Both the position numbers and the translations under genes were made by a program. DNA of 25,591 nt from SZUA-521 sp041738285 (GTDB taxonomy: Bacteria > Pseudomonadota > Gammaproteobacteria > Pseudomonadales > Azotimanducaceae): NCBI GenBank assembly GCA_041738285.1, contig JBGSQB010000102.1:1-25591 (forward strand). The letters run 5' to 3'. Below are positions 21,557 to 25,591 of this stretch, in pieces. The number at the start of each line of letters is the position of its first letter. Positions within the stretch are counted from its first letter, which is position 1. The notes under the pieces were generated by a model, which was not told where the DNA came from, ran no database searches, and saw nothing but the letters and a program-made list of their open reading frames with translations.

Positions 21557-23332
21557 TCAGTCCCCTACCAACGGCCAGATCATCGGAATCACCAGCACCG
21601 TGACTGCGCCAGCGATGAGGTTGAGCGGCACGCCGGCGCGAAAGAAGTCGCTGAAGCGGTAACCGCCGGGACCGTACACCATGAGATTGGTCTGATAGCC
21701 GAGCGGTGTTGCAAACGATGCCGACGCCGCGAACATCACCGCGACCACATAAGGTTCCGGGTTCAGTCCGAGGGTTTGTGTAAACGATAGCGTGATCGGT
21801 AGCACGATCAGGGCGGCGGCGTTGTTCGTGATGATTTCGGTGAGCACCGACACGGTGACATAGGTCAGGACGAGCAGCATGAGGGCATCGCCCGCGGCGA
21901 GCACCAGCATTTCATCGGCGAGCAGCTTCGCAGCGCCCGTGTGATCGAGCGCCGTTCCCAGGGCAAAACTGCCGGCAATGGTGAGAATCACCGAAAGATC
22001 GATCGAGCGACGGGCCTGGTTCATGTTCAAGCATCCGCTGATCACCATGGCGCCCGCGCCGAGCAGCGATGCGGTCAGCATGTCGGTGATGCCCGTTGCT
22101 GCAAGTCCGACGACAGCTGCGAGGATCAGCCAGGCGGTGATCGCCTTGGTGTGATTGGTGGGCTCGCCGTCGAGTTCGCTCACCAGCAGAAAATCGGACT
22201 CGCCCTTGTGCCGTGTCACGAATGCGGGGCGTGCCTCGAGGAGCAGCAGATCGCCGGGACGCAGCGCGATCGATCCGAGGTTGCCTGGTACGGCGTTGCC
22301 ATCGCGCGCCACCGCAAGCACGACCGCGCCATAGCGGTCGCGAAATCGGCCATCGCGAATGCTTTGGCCGACGCCGTCACAGGTCGGCGACACCACGGCC
22401 TCGAGCAGCACCCGTTCCGGGAACGGTCGCGCGATGACGGGATCGTTTGCATCCGATGGCACGAGTCCATTGATGCGCAAGAGATCGACGATCGCGCCGG
22501 TCTCGCCGGCGAACACGAGTCGGTCGCCGCCCTGTAGGCGCTCTTCGGTCGGCACGGCGCTGATGATTGCGCCGCGACGCTCGATTTCCGTCAGGTAGAT
22601 CTTGCGCAGACCCCGCAGCCCCGCTTCGGCCACGGTCTTGCCGACCAGCGGACCGTCGCTGGCGACTGCGACCTCCAGCGTGAATTGCTTCGCGCTCGAG
22701 AAGATGAGTTCGCCAGTGTCCCGCGAGGGCAGGAGCTTTGGCAGCACGAAGACCAGAAACAGCAGGCCGGCGGCCGCCACCGCAATGCCCACGGGCGCGA
22801 TGTCGAACAGCTCGAAGCCCTCGGCACCTGTCAGGTTCTGGTAGGTACCATTGACTACCAGGTTGGTCGAGGTACCGATCAGAGTGATGGTGCCACCAAG
22901 GATCGCGGCATAGGAAAGCGGCATCAGCAGTTTGCTGACGGGCACGTCGATGAGTTTGCTCCAGCGCGTGACGGCGGGAATCAAGGTTGCCACGAGCGGT
23001 GTGTTGTTCAGGAACCCGCTGGCTCCGATTACCGGCAGACTGAGCCGGGCGATGGCGCGGGCGGTGGTGGCAGGCCGTCCGAGCGCTTTGTCGATCATTA
23101 TGTCCACGGCGCCGGTGGTGCGCAGACCGGCGGCGACCACGAACAGCGCCGCCACGGTCACCACTCCGCTGTTGGAAAAGCCGATGAGGGCGCCCGCCGC
23201 GTCCAGCGTTCCAGAGGCGAGCAGCAACACCAGCACGCCCATCAGCACCAGGTCCGGTGCGAGCCTGCTGAAGACGAGGGTCGCGAGGGTGGCGGCCACC
23301 AGGGCGAGCGTGAACCAACCGTGCCAGTCCAT
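21557..23332 (-). CDS. SLC13-type permease with two TrkA-C-like (RCK-C) domains
   Basis: A 591-residue polytopic membrane protein. About five to six N-terminal segments include FSNSGVVTVAALFVVAAGL and GFLNNTPLVATLIPAVTRW, the NTP/SNT signature of the ion-transporter (SLC13/ArsB-NhaD) fold. Two soluble TrkA-C-like domains follow between about 200 and 375 (ERLQGGDRLVFAG and IALRPGDLLLLEA). The second membrane half holds EIITNNAAALIVLPI and a SFATPLGYQTNLMVYGPGG end. It probably carries dicarboxylate, sulfate or another anion with Na+, with the TrkA-C domains gating it. The start is ATG 23332, with GGAG 5 nt upstream; the longer frame to 23527 overlaps the divergent peptidase and is rejected. 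Confidence 0.87.
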   Translation of the reverse strand: MDWHGWFTLALVAATLATLVFSRLAPDLVLMGVLVLLLASGTLDAAGALIGFSNSGVVTVAALFVVAAGLRTTGAVDIMIDKALGRPATTARAIARLSLPVIGASGFLNNTPLVATLIPAVTRWSKLIDVPVSKLLMPLSYAAILGGTITLIGTSTNLVVNGTYQNLTGAEGFELFDIAPVGIAVAAAGLLFLVFVLPKLLPSRDTGELIFSSAKQFTLEVAVASDGPLVGKTVAEAGLRGLRKIYLTEIERRGAIISAVPTEERLQGGDRLVFAGETGAIVDLLRINGLVPSDANDPVIARPFPERVLLEAVVSPTCDGVGQSIRDGRFRDRYGAVVLAVARDGNAVPGNLGSIALRPGDLLLLEARPAFVTRHKGESDFLLVSELDGEPTNHTKAITAWLILAAVVGLAATGITDMLTASLLGAGAMVISGCLNMNQARRSIDLSVILTIAGSFALGTALDHTGAAKLLADEMLVLAAGDALMLLVLTYVTVSVLTEIITNNAAALIVLPITLSFTQTLGLNPEPYVVAVMFAASASFATPLGYQTNLMVYGPGGYRFSDFFRAGVPLNLIAGAVTVLVIPMIWPLVGD

Positions 23333-23451
23333 GGGAGCTCCAGAATCGGGAGGCGACACTAGCACGCCGATTTCGCGTAAAGAAATGCTGGTTTGGTGGC
23401 TGATATGCTTATCCGTTCTAATGCGGCCCTCGGGTCGCGGTGTGCGCCAGG

Positions 23452-25591
23452 ATGAAACAGGGGTTGTGGGTTGCGCTGACGATACTGATGGGTTGTACGG
23501 AGCCATCAGCGCCGTTGACGCCGCCATCCGGCGCGTTGCCGGACGATGTGCGGCCGACTTCGTATCGACTGGAACTGGACGTCGACCCGCGTGCGCCGCG
23601 ATTCGCGGGCACCGTTGTCATCGCCGTGGAGTTTGCGCGCGCCGTTGACGGATTTTGGATCCACGGTCGTGATCTCGACGTCGAGCACATCGAGTTGCGT
23701 CAGGGTGACGAAGTCATTGGCGCAACGTACCGACAACTGGCGCCCGAGGGCGTGGCTCGGGTGGCGCTCGCCCGCGCTGCCCGCGCGGGCGCGGGTGAGC
23801 TGAGGGTCACCTACGATGCGCCGTTCAGCCCGGGTGCTGAAGGCTTGTACCGCGTCGAGGTCGATGGCGCCTGGTATGCGTTCACGCAGTTTGAACCGAT
23901 CGACGCGCGCCGGGTCTTTCCAGGCTTCGATGAGCCGGGCCACAAGACGCCCTACGACATCGTGGTTCGCGTTGTGGGGGACGATGTCGCCATCGCGAGT
24001 GCGGCGCAAACGAGTACAGGCCTGCTCGCCGATGGCCGGCGTGAAGTTGCGTTTGCGCGCACGGCGCCGCTCCCAAGTTACCTGATCGCCTTTGCGGTCG
24101 GACCGCTGGACGTGATCGAGGCCGGCACCGCTGGCGGCGTGCCGCTGCGTGGCATTGCTGCGCGAGGGCGCGGCGCACTGATGGAACGGGCACTGCGCGA
24201 AACCCCGCTCATCGTTGCGCGGCTCGAGGAATATTTCGGCGTGCCGTACCCGTTCGACAAACTCGATCTGGTCGCAGTTCCGGGTCAGCTGGGCGCGATG
24301 GAAAACGTCGGCGCGATCACTTACGCCGAAGACCTCATTCTGCTTGGCGAGGGCGCGCCACGTTCGCAGCTGCGTGACTACACCGTCATCCACATCCATG
24401 AGCTGGCGCATCAGTGGTTCGGCAATTACGTCACCATGCGATGGTGGGACGATCTCTGGTTGAACGAAGCATTCGCCGATTGGATTGCCGATCGAATAGC
24501 AGGCGAGTTGCATCCCGATTTCGGTTACGCGGCCGACGCCGTGCGGGCGGTGGGCCGCACCATGGGTGAGGATGGACTGGCGAGTACGCGCCGAGTTCGC
24601 GAACCGGCCCTCGACTTCAACGACATCATGGGCGCGTTCGACTCGATGACCTACGCCAAGGGCGCGGCGGTGCTCTCCATGCTGGAGCGATTCGTGGGTG
24701 AGGATACCTTTCGATCCGGCATCCAGCGCTACATGGCGAACCATGCGCTCGGCTCTGCGTCGGTAGACGATCTCGCGGCCGCGCTGACGCAGGCCGCTGA
24801 CAATCCGGCGTTGGCCGGCGCGCTGCGCAGCTTCATCGATCAGCCGGGCGTTCCGGAACTGACGGTTGCGCGTGACTGTGGCGCCGCTGGAAACGCGCTC
24901 ACCATCACCCAGCGCCGCTACCTGCCGCTGGGTTCCCGCGCGGTCGCGAACGCAACCTGGCAGATACCGATCTGCGTGCGCATGTCGGGCGCAGGCGAAC
25001 CGCTATGTCAGATGCTGACGCAGCGTGAAACGCGAATTGCGCTCGGCGCGCAATGTCCTGCGTGGTTGATGCCGAATGCGGACGCGAAGGGATACTACCG
25101 CTTCAGTCTGCCCGACGATGTTTTTGCCACATTGCTCAGTGCAATGGGTGATCTCACCGCTGAAGAGCGCATTGCGCTCAGCGATAGCCTGATGGCTTCG
25201 ATTGCGGCGGGTGCGCTGCCGGTGACGGCGCTGTTCGATCGGATCGATGCCTTCGCGCAGGCGGGCGAACGACAACTCGTGACGGCGCCGCTACCCATAT
25301 GGACGCAGCTCGACCGCTACGCGCTGCAGGGCGATGCGCTGGCCGCGTCGCGTGCGCGCAGAGCGCAGGTGTATGACGCCGCACTGGCCGCTGCGCGTGC
25401 AGCACCATCGGTAGACACCACGCTCGAAGCACAGCTCATCGGCACCCTCGCGATCTGGGCTAAGGACGCTGGGACCCGCCGGGAACTGGAAAATCGAGCG
25501 CACCGCTTCGTCGGATTTGGAACGGGTACGGCGGACGCCGCCGCGCTACCGCAGGATTGGATCGACGTCGCGCTGGTGGTCGCCGTGCAGG
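23452..25591 (+). CDS. M1-family metallo-aminopeptidase lipoprotein (3' end beyond window)
   Basis: At least 713 residues, open to the window edge. MKQG, a hydrophobic core and LMGC give a lipobox at Cys15, so it is likely a lipoprotein. The M1 features follow: GAMEN at residues 281-285 for N-terminal substrate recognition, HELAHQW with zinc ligands His316 and His320 and catalytic Glu317, and the third ligand Glu339 in WLNEAFADW, exactly 18 residues after His320. SMTYAKGAAVLSMLE supplies the usual downstream Tyr block. It trims N-terminal residues from peptides. A GTG four codons upstream is the alternative start; Shine-Dalgarno support is weak for both. It diverges from the SLC13 permease across 119 bp. 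A C-terminal ERAP1_C-like domain probably begins near residue 540. Confidence 0.92.
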   Translation, partial: MKQGLWVALTILMGCTEPSAPLTPPSGALPDDVRPTSYRLELDVDPRAPRFAGTVVIAVEFARAVDGFWIHGRDLDVEHIELRQGDEVIGATYRQLAPEGVARVALARAARAGAGELRVTYDAPFSPGAEGLYRVEVDGAWYAFTQFEPIDARRVFPGFDEPGHKTPYDIVVRVVGDDVAIASAAQTSTGLLADGRREVAFARTAPLPSYLIAFAVGPLDVIEAGTAGGVPLRGIAARGRGALMERALRETPLIVARLEEYFGVPYPFDKLDLVAVPGQLGAMENVGAITYAEDLILLGEGAPRSQLRDYTVIHIHELAHQWFGNYVTMRWWDDLWLNEAFADWIADRIAGELHPDFGYAADAVRAVGRTMGEDGLASTRRVREPALDFNDIMGAFDSMTYAKGAAVLSMLERFVGEDTFRSGIQRYMANHALGSASVDDLAAALTQAADNPALAGALRSFIDQPGVPELTVARDCGAAGNALTITQRRYLPLGSRAVANATWQIPICVRMSGAGEPLCQMLTQRETRIALGAQCPAWLMPNADAKGYYRFSLPDDVFATLLSAMGDLTAEERIALSDSLMASIAAGALPVTALFDRIDAFAQAGERQLVTAPLPIWTQLDRYALQGDALAASRARRAQVYDAALAAARAAPSVDTTLEAQLIGTLAIWAKDAGTRRELENRAHRFVGFGTGTADAAALPQDWIDVALVVAVQ

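Noticed and set aside
23333..23527. N-terminal extension of the SLC13 permease
   Set aside because: It would overlap the divergent M1 peptidase start and has no membrane or domain pattern. ATG 23332 has GGAG at 5 nt.
23506..24744. Long open frame (412 codons) on the minus strand opposite the M1 peptidase
   Set aside because: It is antisense to a clear zinc-peptidase coding sequence with intact motifs. Its translation is Arg/His-rich and without domain pattern, as expected for a high-GC shadow frame.
1..25591. CRISPR arrays, tRNA, rRNA, phage or transposase genes
   Set aside because: I found no regularly spaced repeats, cloverleaf-like sequences, integrase or transposase motifs; the two inverted repeats are the only mobile-like signals.

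Overview
This window is a GC-rich, densely packed bacterial chromosome segment, most likely from a gammaproteobacterium. That placement is an inference. It rests on the ErfK/YbiS-type L,D-transpeptidase beside an OprI/Lpp-like lipoprotein ending in lysine, several lipobox lipoproteins, a TldD/PmbA pair, and REP-like inverted repeats ending in GGGGACAGTT. I see no rRNA, tRNA, CRISPR array, transposase gene or phage gene. All family calls come from reading motifs in the translations; no database search was run.

Region 1 (1-5219, + strand) holds the 3' end of a beta-propeller/sialidase-like protein, two NTF2/SnoaL-fold proteins, a zinc-dependent medium-chain dehydrogenase, a class V (SufS-like) PLP enzyme with a C-terminal extension, and a lipoprotein gene overlapping the PLP enzyme by 4 nt. 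Region 2 (5239-7907, - strand) is a TldD-PmbA (TldE) metalloprotease pair joined by a 1-nt TGATG overlap. A perfect 24-bp inverted repeat (7956-8033) follows upstream of tldD.

Region 3 (8055-15405, - strand) is the most interesting part. It is a tightly coupled array transcribed in this order: a lysine 2,3-aminomutase-like radical SAM enzyme (GTG start), two different D-Ala-D-Ala-ligase-fold ATP-grasp enzymes, a GNAT-HDAC/acetylpolyamine-amidohydrolase fusion, a second GNAT, a parvulin-type PPIase with an N-terminal membrane anchor, and a HupE/UreJ-type membrane protein. Gaps or overlaps between neighbours are 1 to 9 nt. The aminomutase keeps the two Asp residues that bind lysine in characterised LAM, at the same 37-residue spacing. 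I infer a pathway that makes beta-lysine (or a close relative), joins it to other carboxylates by ATP-grasp chemistry, and adds and removes acetyl groups. I know of no characterised pathway with this set of genes. A folate/biopterin-transporter-like MFS gene diverges from it across a 103-bp intergenic region containing three consecutive dyads.

Region 4 (17055-21458) contains a thioredoxin-fold protein with a WCTDC motif, a glycine-zipper lipoprotein, an L,D-transpeptidase convergent with its probable OprI/Lpp-like substrate, a glutathione transferase, and an NYN-LOTUS putative RNase. The last two diverge from a perfect 20-bp palindrome that carries TATACT on both strands. A second, diverged inverted-repeat element (21461-21545) sits after the NYN gene. 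Region 5 (21557-25591) has an SLC13-type permease with two TrkA-C-like domains (- strand) and, divergent to it, an M1-family aminopeptidase lipoprotein that runs off the window.
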